This document shows, piece by piece, positions 8,495 to 15,897 of a DNA stretch of 64,000 nucleotides (the stretch's first letter is position 1; every line of letters starts with the position of its first letter). Source of the stretch: Kitasatospora sp044457565 (GTDB lineage: Bacteria; Actinomycetota; Actinomycetes; Streptomycetales; Streptomycetaceae); NCBI RefSeq assembly GCF_044457565.1, contig NZ_JBITGZ010000006.1:267025-331024 (forward strand). The letters run 5' to 3'. The notes below the pieces were generated by a model that ran no database searches, was not told the origin of the DNA, and worked only from the letters and a program-made list of their open reading frames with translations. The position numbers and the translations under genes are program-made.

Positions 8495-9013
8495 ATGACG
8501 GCGGCCCCAGCGAGTGTCGCGGGTACCAGCGAGGACCTGCTCACCGAGACCTACCAGGCGCACTACCGCTCCCTGCTGCGGCTGGCCGCGCTGCTCCTGG
8601 ACGACCTCTCCACCTGTGAGGACGTCGTCCAGGAGGCGTTCATCCGGGTGCACGCGGCCAGGCGCCGGGTACGGGAGCCGGAGAAGACCCTCGCCTACCT
8701 GCGCCAGACCGTCGTCAACCTCTCCCGCTCCACGCTGCGGCGGCGGATCCTGGGCCTGCGGCTGCTGCCGAAGCCGATGCCTGACATGGCCAGTGCAGAA
8801 GAGGGCGCCTACGATGCGCTGGAGCGCGACCAGTTGAAGGCCGCGCTCAAGGGGCTGCAACGCCGTCAGCGGGAGGTGTTGGTGCTGCGCTACTACGTGG
8901 ACATGACGGAGGTACAGGTCGCCGAGACCCTGGGGATCTCCCTCGGCTCGGTGAAGGCCTACGGTTCACGCGGTCTCGCCGCGCTGCGGGTGCAGATGGA
9001 GGCCGGGGGATGA
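8495..9013 (+). CDS. RNA polymerase sigma factor, ECF (SigE-like) family
   Basis: 172 aa. Region 2 has 'LLTETYQAHYRSLLRLAALLL' followed by 'EDVVQEAFIRVHAA'. Region 4 has 'LKGLQRRQREVLVLRYYVD' and the helix-turn-helix 'EVQVAETLGISLGSVKAYGSRG'. ECF factors redirect RNA polymerase to a small regulon, often for envelope stress, and are usually held by a coupled membrane anti-sigma. The ATG at 8495 is chosen because conserved region 2 begins soon after. A GTG at 8393 would add 34 unconserved residues. The last codons overlap the next gene as ATGA, which makes that gene the candidate regulator. Confidence 0.88.
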   Translation: MTAAPASVAGTSEDLLTETYQAHYRSLLRLAALLLDDLSTCEDVVQEAFIRVHAARRRVREPEKTLAYLRQTVVNLSRSTLRRRILGLRLLPKPMPDMASAEEGAYDALERDQLKAALKGLQRRQREVLVLRYYVDMTEVQVAETLGISLGSVKAYGSRGLAALRVQMEAGG

Positions 9014-10356
9014 CCGAGGATCAGGGGGCCCGGAGCCGGCCCGGGGAAGGGACGCCGGGGAGGTCCGGCGCACCGGGGGAGCCGGGGGAGCCAGGGGACG
9101 AGCTGCTCTCGTCCGAGGAGTGGGTGGTGCGGGAGCTGATGCGGCGGGCCGTCGCGGACGTCCAGCCCGATCCGGCGGCGCTCGCCCACATCCGCCGGTC
9201 GGTGCCGCGCCGGCGGGCCGTACGCCGGGGTGCCTGGACGGGCGCCGCCGCGGCGGCGCTGGCCACGGTCGGGCTGCTCCCGGCCGTGCTTCCCGTCCTG
9301 CACGACGGCGACCACCTCGGGCTCTCCGGCCGGCCGGGGTCCGTCGGCACGGCGGGCGGGGCGCCCGGCGAGCAGTCCGCCGTCTCGGCGGTGACCGGCG
9401 GCACGAGCCAGGGCCGGCCCGCCTCACCCCGGCCGAGCGGTACCGGCGCCGACGCCTCGGGCACGGCCGCGAGCCCGGGCCCGGAGACCGCCCCGACCCC
9501 GCGGACCCCGAGCGCCGCCAGCGGCAGCGCCTCCACCGCCGGCGGCGGCGTCACCGCGGGCAGCACCGCACCCGACTCCGTGACCGGTACGGCGGCCGGA
9601 CCCGTACCGCGCTGCGACAGCAACGACCTGGGCCAGGGCTCGGCGTACGTGGGCGCGGCGGACGGGCAGGGCGCGGTGTACGGGTACTTCAGTGTGATCA
9701 ACGTCTCCGGGCGCAGCTGCGCCCTGGGCGGGCCCGGGGCGGTGCTGGTCAGCGCGACCACCGGGACGGCGGCCCGCGACCGGGTCAGGATCGTCGACCA
9801 CACGGCGGGTGACCCGGCGGTCGGGCTGCCCGACCCGGCCAGGGCCACCGCCGCGGGGACGGCCTCGGGCCTGGGGACGGCCGAGAGTGTGCTGGTACTG
9901 CCGCCGCAGGGCGGGTACCGGGTGCAGTTCGGCTGGCTGCCGGACGGCGGCTCGTGCCAGAGCCCCCCGGTGACCTCCCCGGCCTCGGCCTCGCCGTCGG
10001 CGTCGACGGGGCCGTCCGGGTCCGGGACGGCCGGGCCGGGCCCGTCGACCCGCGCCTCGGCCGCGCCGAGGGCGGGGGAGGCCGCCCCCGAGGCTCCGCC
10101 GAGCGCGGCGACGGGCAGTGGCGGCGAGGGTGCCACCGGCTCGCCGGGACCGGCCGCGTTGACCTCGCCGAGCCCCAGCGCCGGTACGCCTGGTCCGAGC
10201 AGCCAGTCGCAGCCGTCCGTCACCCTCACCCACACCGCGGCCCCCGGCGGGCCCACCGCCACGGCCGTCCTCACCGGCGCCTGCTCGGGCACCGTCTACC
10301 GCACCGCCCCGCAGCCGGACCCGACCCACCCGGCCGCCCCACCGGCCACGGGCTGA
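9010..10356 (+). CDS. Membrane protein coupled to the ECF sigma factor (possible anti-sigma/sensor)
   Basis: 448 aa. The N-terminal cytoplasmic part (about 1-75) contains 'VVRELMRRAVADVQPDPAALAHIRR', a helical segment common in proteins paired with SigE-like factors. One membrane segment (about 78-96) follows. A long Ser/Thr/Pro/Gly-rich linker leads to a globular extracytoplasmic part 'CDSNDLGQGSAYVGAADGQG' to about 325, resembling DUF4232-type domains with paired cysteines. A second Ser/Pro-rich tail ends it. No zinc-binding anti-sigma motif HxxxCxxC is present. The ATGA overlap with the sigma gene is the main argument for a regulatory role. Function is inferred only. Confidence 0.6.
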   Translation: MTEDQGARSRPGEGTPGRSGAPGEPGEPGDELLSSEEWVVRELMRRAVADVQPDPAALAHIRRSVPRRRAVRRGAWTGAAAAALATVGLLPAVLPVLHDGDHLGLSGRPGSVGTAGGAPGEQSAVSAVTGGTSQGRPASPRPSGTGADASGTAASPGPETAPTPRTPSAASGSASTAGGGVTAGSTAPDSVTGTAAGPVPRCDSNDLGQGSAYVGAADGQGAVYGYFSVINVSGRSCALGGPGAVLVSATTGTAARDRVRIVDHTAGDPAVGLPDPARATAAGTASGLGTAESVLVLPPQGGYRVQFGWLPDGGSCQSPPVTSPASASPSASTGPSGSGTAGPGPSTRASAAPRAGEAAPEAPPSAATGSGGEGATGSPGPAALTSPSPSAGTPGPSSQSQPSVTLTHTAAPGGPTATAVLTGACSGTVYRTAPQPDPTHPAAPPATG

Positions 10357-10549
10357 CCGGCTGCGCATCGCGCGACCACCGAGAGCCCCCCGGAGCGCCC
10401 CCGCGTGGGCGGCACGGGAGCGGGCCGGAGCGGGCCCAAGTGGGAAGCCGTCCCGGCCGACTTCCGGTGCCGGCGGAGTCGGCACCGGGCGGTGGCAGGG
10501 CGGACCCCTGTGGTCGGGCCGCGCCGGGTGGGTGGTTACCGTGGGGGGT

Positions 10550-11329
10550 GTGTACCGGTTCCTCCTGACTCCGCGCTGGCTGAGCGGCACCGTGCTGGCC
10601 CTGGTGGCCGTCGCGGTGTGCCTCTGGCTGGGCTCCTGGCAGCTCGGACGCTTCGAGGACCGGGTCTCCTCCCATCGTGCGGTCAGCGCCTCGGCCGGTG
10701 ACCCCGGCCCGGCCGCGCCGCTGGGTGAGGTGCTCACCGGCGCAGCGCCCGCGGTCGGCACCACCACCGTCGGCAAGGCGGTCTCCGTGACCGGCAGCTT
10801 CGACGCGGCCCACCAGCTGATCGTCCCCGACCGGGTGCTGGAAGGCCGGCGCGGCTTCTACGTGCTGACCCCGCTGCGGACCGCCGACGGCCGTACCGTC
10901 GCCGTCGTCCGGGGCTGGGCCCCGGGGGCGCCGGCCGAGGTGCCCGCGCCGCCGACGGGTGAGGTGGCCGTCACCGGACGGCTCCAGGCCGGCGAGAGCA
11001 GTGGCAGCGGCGGTGCGGTGGCGGGCGGGCTGCCGGCCGGTCAGCTGGGCACGATCAGCCGCGCGACGCTCGTCAACATGCTGCCGTACGACGGCTGGTA
11101 CGACGGGTGGGTGGCGGCCGACGGCGTGCCGACTGGTCTGACGGCCGTGCCGACCGTGCAGCCGCAGGGCGGGGACGGGCTCAGCCTGCGGGCGTTCCAG
11201 AACCTCGGTTACACCCTGGAGTGGTTCGTCTTCGGGGGCTTCGTGGTCTTCATGTGGTTCCGCCTGGTGCGCCGGGAGGCGGAGGCGGAGCAGGACCGGG
11301 CCCTGGGACTGGACCCGGTCCTGGAGTAG
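10550..11329 (+). CDS. SURF1 family cytochrome oxidase biogenesis protein
   Basis: 259 aa with one N-terminal and one C-terminal membrane segment, the SURF1 topology. Recognisable parts are 'LTPRWLSGTVLALV', 'LWLGSWQLGRFEDR', 'LTPLRTADGRTVAVVRGWAP' and the C-terminal 'NLGYTLEWFVFGGFVVFMWFRL'. SURF1 proteins assist insertion of haem into the aa3-type terminal oxidase at the membrane. The start is uncertain: GTG codons at 10532, 10541 and 10550 are all in frame, and the conserved VYRFLLTPRW begins at 10550. It is transcribed away from the sigma operon and converges on the lipoprotein gene. Confidence 0.88.
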   Translation: MYRFLLTPRWLSGTVLALVAVAVCLWLGSWQLGRFEDRVSSHRAVSASAGDPGPAAPLGEVLTGAAPAVGTTTVGKAVSVTGSFDAAHQLIVPDRVLEGRRGFYVLTPLRTADGRTVAVVRGWAPGAPAEVPAPPTGEVAVTGRLQAGESSGSGGAVAGGLPAGQLGTISRATLVNMLPYDGWYDGWVAADGVPTGLTAVPTVQPQGGDGLSLRAFQNLGYTLEWFVFGGFVVFMWFRLVRREAEAEQDRALGLDPVLE

Positions 11330-11353
11330 CCGCTCCCGTGAGCGTCCGCCCGG

Positions 11354-11890
11354 TCAGCGCTTCGGCGTGGCCGGCTTGGGCGGGGCGGGCTGCGTCGCAG
11401 CCGGCGGAGTGACGGCCGGCGGTGTGACGGCCGGCGGTGTGACGGTCGGCGGGGCCGACGCGGGGGTGGTGGCCGGCCGGCCGCAGCTGCGGGTCGACGT
11501 ACCGGTGCCGGGGCTGTGGTGGTGATTGTTGCTGTTGCTGCCCCCCGAGGAACTGCCCCCGGAGGAGCCGCCGTCCGAGGACCCCTTGGATCCCTTGCCG
11601 CCCTTGGCGCTCTTGGAGCTCTTGGAGCTCTTGGCCAGCAGCGCGGCGTCCACCAGCCCGGTGCCACCGCCGGTGCGCGTCATCGCCCGGGTGGCGGTCC
11701 CGGCAGTCCCGGCGGGAGCGGTAGTGGCGGTGCCGGCACCGGCGGCCCTGGTGGTGGTCGTGGCGGGTGTGGGCGGGGCGGACGTCGGGGCCGGGTCGTA
11801 GCAGTCGTCGCTGTCCTGCCCCGAGCAGCTCGCGAGCGCGAGCAGCACCGTCGCCACCGCGGCGGCCGTCAGTGTGGTGCGTCTGATCAT
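11354..11890 (-). CDS. Small low-complexity lipoprotein
   Basis: 178 aa. The N-terminus MIRRTTLTAAAVATVLLALASCSG is a type II signal with lipobox LASC, so Cys22 should be lipidated and the protein anchored outside the membrane. The mature part is almost entirely low complexity. Thr/Ala/Pro stretches come first, then Ser/Lys/Gly runs (SKSSKSSKSAKGGKGSKG), then an Asn/His patch. Repeated PPAVTPPAV units close it. No enzymatic domain is visible. The start overlaps the stop of the S9 peptidase gene (ATGA), so the two are coupled. It could be a wall-spanning spacer. Confidence 0.65.
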   Translation of the reverse strand: MIRRTTLTAAAVATVLLALASCSGQDSDDCYDPAPTSAPPTPATTTTRAAGAGTATTAPAGTAGTATRAMTRTGGGTGLVDAALLAKSSKSSKSAKGGKGSKGSSDGGSSGGSSSGGSNSNNHHHSPGTGTSTRSCGRPATTPASAPPTVTPPAVTPPAVTPPAATQPAPPKPATPKR

Positions 11891-13713
11891 CGGGCGCCCC
11901 GCTGACCCGGCAGGTGCCGCAGCGCGAAGTCGATCTCCAGCCGCAGCTGCTTGATCCGCTCCTCCATCACCAGCGAGCCGTGGCCCGCGTCGTACCGGTA
12001 GACCTCGTGCGGCTTGTCCAGCTGCTCCAGCCGCTCGACGTAGTTCTCGATCTGCCGGATCGGGCAGCGCGGGTCGTTGACCCCGGCACTGATGTAGACC
12101 GGTGCCTGCACCCGTTCGACGTACGTCAGCGGGGAGGAGGCGGCCCAGCGCTCCGGCACCTCCTCCGGGGTGCCGCCGAAGAACGTGCGGTCCAGCGACT
12201 TCAGCGCCTCCATCTCGTCGGCGTACGCCGTGAGGTAGTCGGCGACGGGGACGGCGGCCACGCCGAGCGTCCAGTCGTCCGGCTGCACGCCGAGGCCGAG
12301 CAGCGTCAGGTAGCCGCCCCAGGAGCCGCCGGACAGCACCAGCCGGGCCGGGTCGGCGAGGCCGCTCTCCACCGCCCAGGCCCGCACCGCGCCGATGTCC
12401 TCCAGCTCGATCAGGCCGACCCGCTCGCTCAGCGCGTCCGTCCAGGCCTGGCCGTAGCCGGTCGAGCCGCGGTAGTTGACCCGGACGACGGCGAAGCCGT
12501 GGTCCAGCCAGGCGGCCGGGCCGGCGGCGAAGGAGTCGCTGTCGTGGTGTGTCGGGCCGCCGTGGATCTCGAAGACCGTCGGGTACGGGCCGGGGCCCGC
12601 CGGGCGCTGGACCAGGGCGTGCACGCGCCCGCCGGGCCCCTCCACCCAGACGTCCTCGACCGGCACCGAGCCGGGCGGCACCGGTCCGGGCGCCCGCAGC
12701 ACCACGGCGCCGGAGGTGGAGCGGACGGCGGACGGCTCGGCGGCGGAGGACCAGAGGAACTCCACCGTGCCGTCCGGACGGGCGGTGGCGCCGCCGACCG
12801 TGCCGCGCGGGGTCTCCAGGCGGACCAGCAGCCCCTTCTCCAGGTCGTACGAGAACAGCTCGCTGCGCGCCTCGAACTCGTGCTCCACCAGCAGGGCGGT
12901 CGCGCCCGGCCGCCACTGCGCGGAGACGTCGCCGGGCAGGGCGTGCCCGTCCTCGTCGCGCAGCAGCAGTTCGGTCTCGGCGCCGGTGACGACGTCCCAG
13001 AGCATCGGCTCCCAGCGGCCCCGGCGCTGATGGGCCACCAGCATCCGGGTGTCACCGTCGACGGGGGCGAAGCCGAGGCAGGCCACACCGCGCGGTTCGC
13101 TGCGGCCGGTCACCTCGTCCAGCTCGGCGACGGTCGCGCCGTCGGCGAGGCGTACGACCCGGATCGCCGCGTGCATCGCGTCACCGTGCTCGGTGTGGTC
13201 GATGCCGAGCAGCGTGCTGTCGCAGGAGAGGTCGCCGACGCCGCCGTACTCCTCGTGCCGGTAGATCTCCTGCGGACCGGCCGCGCCGGGGCGGCGCAGG
13301 TGCAGGGTGGTGCCGTCCTCGTCGGTGGAGCGGCCGACCACCACGGTGCCGTCGCGGCCGAGCGCCAGGCCGGCCGAGTAGGAGGCGGCCAGGCCGGGCA
13401 CGGCCTCCTCGTCCGGCCCGCCCGCGAAGGGCTGGCGGCGCCAGATCCCGAACTCGTCGCCGTCGTTGTCGTCGAACCACCAGATCCACTCGCCGTCGGG
13501 GGACAACTCGGCGTCGGTGGTGCCGTTCGGCCGGTCCGTCACCCGGCGGTGGGCGTCGGTGGCGCGGTCCCAGGCGTACACCTCGTACGTCCCGGTGGCG
13601 TTCGACACGTACAGGGCCCGGTCGGGGGCGTCCTCGGCCCAGTCCGGCAGCGATACCCGTGCCGCCCTGAACCGCTGCTCCCACGCCGGGACGGCGCTCT
13701 TCTCGTCGCTCAT
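11887..13713 (-). CDS. Prolyl oligopeptidase family serine peptidase (S9)
   Basis: 608 aa. The N-terminal two thirds form a predicted beta-propeller with WD-like strands (for example 'ELSPDGEWIWWFDDND'). The C-terminal alpha/beta-hydrolase carries the nucleophile elbow 'LSGGSWGGYLTLLG' (GxSxG) and the catalytic His near the end in 'YDAGHGSLVMEERI'. The Asp is likely in 'INDPRCP'-like loop 'SAGVNDPRCPIRQIENY'. S9 enzymes cleave after proline or other residues in short peptides, with the propeller gating entry. No signal peptide is seen, so it is probably cytoplasmic. ATG at 13713 is chosen; the upstream in-frame start would add 12 unconserved residues. Coupled to the downstream lipoprotein gene. 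Confidence 0.88.
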   Translation of the reverse strand: MSDEKSAVPAWEQRFRAARVSLPDWAEDAPDRALYVSNATGTYEVYAWDRATDAHRRVTDRPNGTTDAELSPDGEWIWWFDDNDGDEFGIWRRQPFAGGPDEEAVPGLAASYSAGLALGRDGTVVVGRSTDEDGTTLHLRRPGAAGPQEIYRHEEYGGVGDLSCDSTLLGIDHTEHGDAMHAAIRVVRLADGATVAELDEVTGRSEPRGVACLGFAPVDGDTRMLVAHQRRGRWEPMLWDVVTGAETELLLRDEDGHALPGDVSAQWRPGATALLVEHEFEARSELFSYDLEKGLLVRLETPRGTVGGATARPDGTVEFLWSSAAEPSAVRSTSGAVVLRAPGPVPPGSVPVEDVWVEGPGGRVHALVQRPAGPGPYPTVFEIHGGPTHHDSDSFAAGPAAWLDHGFAVVRVNYRGSTGYGQAWTDALSERVGLIELEDIGAVRAWAVESGLADPARLVLSGGSWGGYLTLLGLGVQPDDWTLGVAAVPVADYLTAYADEMEALKSLDRTFFGGTPEEVPERWAASSPLTYVERVQAPVYISAGVNDPRCPIRQIENYVERLEQLDKPHEVYRYDAGHGSLVMEERIKQLRLEIDFALRHLPGQRGAR

Positions 13714-13872
13714 CCGGACACCCTGCCCGCCCGGTCGCCGCTGAGGCAAGCGGGCCGCCCGTGGTGGGACGGGGGCGGCCGGGCGGCGGCCGGCGGTGGA
13801 CGGCGGTGGGCCCGGCAGCCGCCGCCGCCGAGCCCGCCGATCGAGGGTGGGTGGGGGCGCGGGCCCGGACGG

Positions 13873-15312
13873 TCAGGTGACCGGGTGTCCGTCCCGGCGG
13901 GGGAGGAGCTGGACGAGGGCGACCATGACGAGCTCCAGGACGGCCAGCGCCGCCACGCTCACCTCGAACGCCTGCGGGTAGTCGGCGGCGCCGTAGAAGA
14001 CGATGCCGATCAGCGCGATCCCCAGCGCCCCGCCGACCTGCTGGACCGTCGCCAGGACCCCGGCCGCCGAGCCCACCAGCTGCGGGCTGACCCCGGCCAG
14101 CACGATGGTCGTCGACGGGGCGATCACCAGACCCATCCCGAGACCGTCCACGAACAGCCCGGGCGCCAGCCACCAGACGCTGCCCGTGCCGCCCAGCCCG
14201 TACGCGGTCAGGCCGAGCAGGCCCAGGCCGGCCGCCATCAGCAGCCCGCCGACCGCGACCACCTGGCGGCCGAGCCTGGCGGCGAACCGGTGCGCGCTGG
14301 TGGAGGTGAGCAGGTAGCCGGCGCCGATGCTGACGAAGACCAGCCCGGCACCGAGCGCGTCCAGGCCGCGCCCCTGCTGGAGGTAGAGCGCGAGGACCAG
14401 GAAGAACGAGGCCTGGCCGAGCCAGAAGGCCAGCTGCGCGAGGATCCCGGCACTGAACGCGCGCTCGCGGAACAGCCGGGTGTCCACCAGCGGGTGGGCG
14501 CTGTGCCGGTGCTGGTGCACCCCGAACCCGGCGAGCAGCGCCGCGGAGCCCGCCAGGCAGAGCCAGGTCCAGAGCGGCCAGCCCTGGTCGCGGCCCTGGA
14601 TCAGCGGAAGGACCAGGGCGACCAGCGCGGCGGTGACCAGCAGGACGCCGGTGAGGTCGAGGCCCGGGCGCTGCGGGGCCCTGGACTCGGGGACCGAGCG
14701 GCGCAGCACCGCCAGCGCGCCGAGGCCGACCGGAAGGTTGATCAGGAAGCAGCTGCGCCAGTCGAGTCCGAAGAGGTCCGCCCGGATCAGCAGGCCGCCG
14801 ATCAGCTGGCCGAACACCGCCCCGACGCCCATCGTCAGCCCGTACAGCGAGAACGCCCTCGCCTGGGCCGCACCGGAGAAGGAGGTGCGCAGCATGGCCA
14901 GCACCTGCGGGCCCATCAGCGCCGCGGACAGGCCCTGGAGGGCCCGGGCGCCGATCAGCGCGGCGGCGGTCGGGGCGAGGCCGCAGCCGGCCGAGGCGAG
15001 CGTGAACAGAGCGAGGCCGAGGCCGAAGACCCGGCGCCGCCCGTACCGGTCGCCGAGCCGGCCGGCGGTGATCAGGCCGCCGGCGAGGGCGAGTCCGAAG
15101 CCGGCGATCACCCATTGGACGGCGGTGGGGCCCGCTCTCAGGTCCAGTTGGACGGAGGGTATGGCGACGTTGACGATGAAGAAGTCGAGCGCGGTCATGA
15201 AGGTGGCGGCCAGGACCACCAGCAGCAGGCCCAGGGCGGAGGGTTCCCCGGTGGCGGGCGCGGCGGGGGCGGTCGTGGCGGTGGTGGTGCTGGCCGGCAG
15301 GGTGGTGGCCAT
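13873..15312 (-). CDS. MFS transporter, DHA2-type drug efflux
   Basis: 479 aa with about 14 hydrophobic segments. Typical DHA2 features are 'ALDFFIVNVAIPSVQLDL' in the first helix, 'WVIAGFGLALAGGLITAGRL' and motif A 'GRLGDRYGRRRVF'. Motif C-like 'RALQGLSAALMGPQVLAM' and 'SLYGLTMGVGAVFGQLIGGLL' follow. Such proteins exchange drugs or metabolites for protons. Together with the SnoaL-like gene 87 bases upstream on the same strand and the divergent LAL regulator, it looks like a small inducible efflux or detoxification unit. The substrate cannot be deduced. Confidence 0.9.
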   Translation of the reverse strand: MATTLPASTTTATTAPAAPATGEPSALGLLLVVLAATFMTALDFFIVNVAIPSVQLDLRAGPTAVQWVIAGFGLALAGGLITAGRLGDRYGRRRVFGLGLALFTLASAGCGLAPTAAALIGARALQGLSAALMGPQVLAMLRTSFSGAAQARAFSLYGLTMGVGAVFGQLIGGLLIRADLFGLDWRSCFLINLPVGLGALAVLRRSVPESRAPQRPGLDLTGVLLVTAALVALVLPLIQGRDQGWPLWTWLCLAGSAALLAGFGVHQHRHSAHPLVDTRLFRERAFSAGILAQLAFWLGQASFFLVLALYLQQGRGLDALGAGLVFVSIGAGYLLTSTSAHRFAARLGRQVVAVGGLLMAAGLGLLGLTAYGLGGTGSVWWLAPGLFVDGLGMGLVIAPSTTIVLAGVSPQLVGSAAGVLATVQQVGGALGIALIGIVFYGAADYPQAFEVSVAALAVLELVMVALVQLLPRRDGHPVT

Positions 15313-15399
15313 CGTGGTTGCTCCTCGGGTCAGTGGTGGGCGGGGGGCGGGCCGGTCGGGCCCGCCCCCGCCGATGGTGTGGTCGGGCGACGGGCTCGT

Positions 15400-15762
15400 T
15401 CAGGCCGCGGGGACCTTGTCCAGGAAGCCGAGCACCGAGCCGATCCGGCCGTCCGCGTCGGCGACCAGCACGTCGAACCCCACGATCAGGGCCTCGGCCC
15501 CGGCCGGTCCGAGATCCCAGGTGAACCGGGCCAGGTTGTGGTGCGAGTCCACCGCGCCGAGGGTGAAGACCAGCCCCGGGAACTGCGCCTGCGCGGCGCC
15601 GATCGCGGCGTCGATGGCGGCCGGGCCGGTGACCTCCATCAGCGGGTCGGTGTAGCTGCCGCCCTCGCTCCACAGCTCGTCGATCAGCTTGCGCCGGGCG
15701 GCCGGCTCGGTCTCGTTCCAGGTGGCGATGTAGCGCTCGGCGAGCTGCTGGAGGTCAGCCAT
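15400..15762 (-). CDS. SnoaL-like / NTF2-fold small protein
   Basis: 120 aa with the cone-shaped NTF2/SnoaL fold signature: N-terminal helices 'LQQLAERYIATWNETEPAARR', then 'LIDELWSEGGSYTDPLMEVTG' and strands ending 'IGSVLGFLDKVPAA'. Family members range from polyketide cyclases to isomerases and non-enzymatic binders, so activity is open. ATG at 15762 follows a TGACCT-rich leader; an in-frame start 15 codons upstream is less conserved. It is probably co-transcribed with the MFS gene and divergent from the regulator at 15898. Confidence 0.7.
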   Translation of the reverse strand: MADLQQLAERYIATWNETEPAARRKLIDELWSEGGSYTDPLMEVTGPAAIDAAIGAAQAQFPGLVFTLGAVDSHHNLARFTWDLGPAGAEALIVGFDVLVADADGRIGSVLGFLDKVPAA

Positions 15763-15897
15763 GATGTGCTCCTTCATCCGGTTCTGCGGGCCGTTCCCGC
15801 TGGTCAAAAAGGTACGGAGGAAGCGTGCCGGGCGAATCGGTCACGCATGGGTAATGCCGGTGGGGCGTACCGGTATTGGGGTCGGTAGGGTCGGGCC

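Noticed and set aside
11914..15888. 1324-codon open frame on the plus strand across the S9 peptidase and MFS genes
   Set aside because: It runs antisense to two well-recognised genes and encodes a repetitive Gly/Arg/Gln sequence with no family features.
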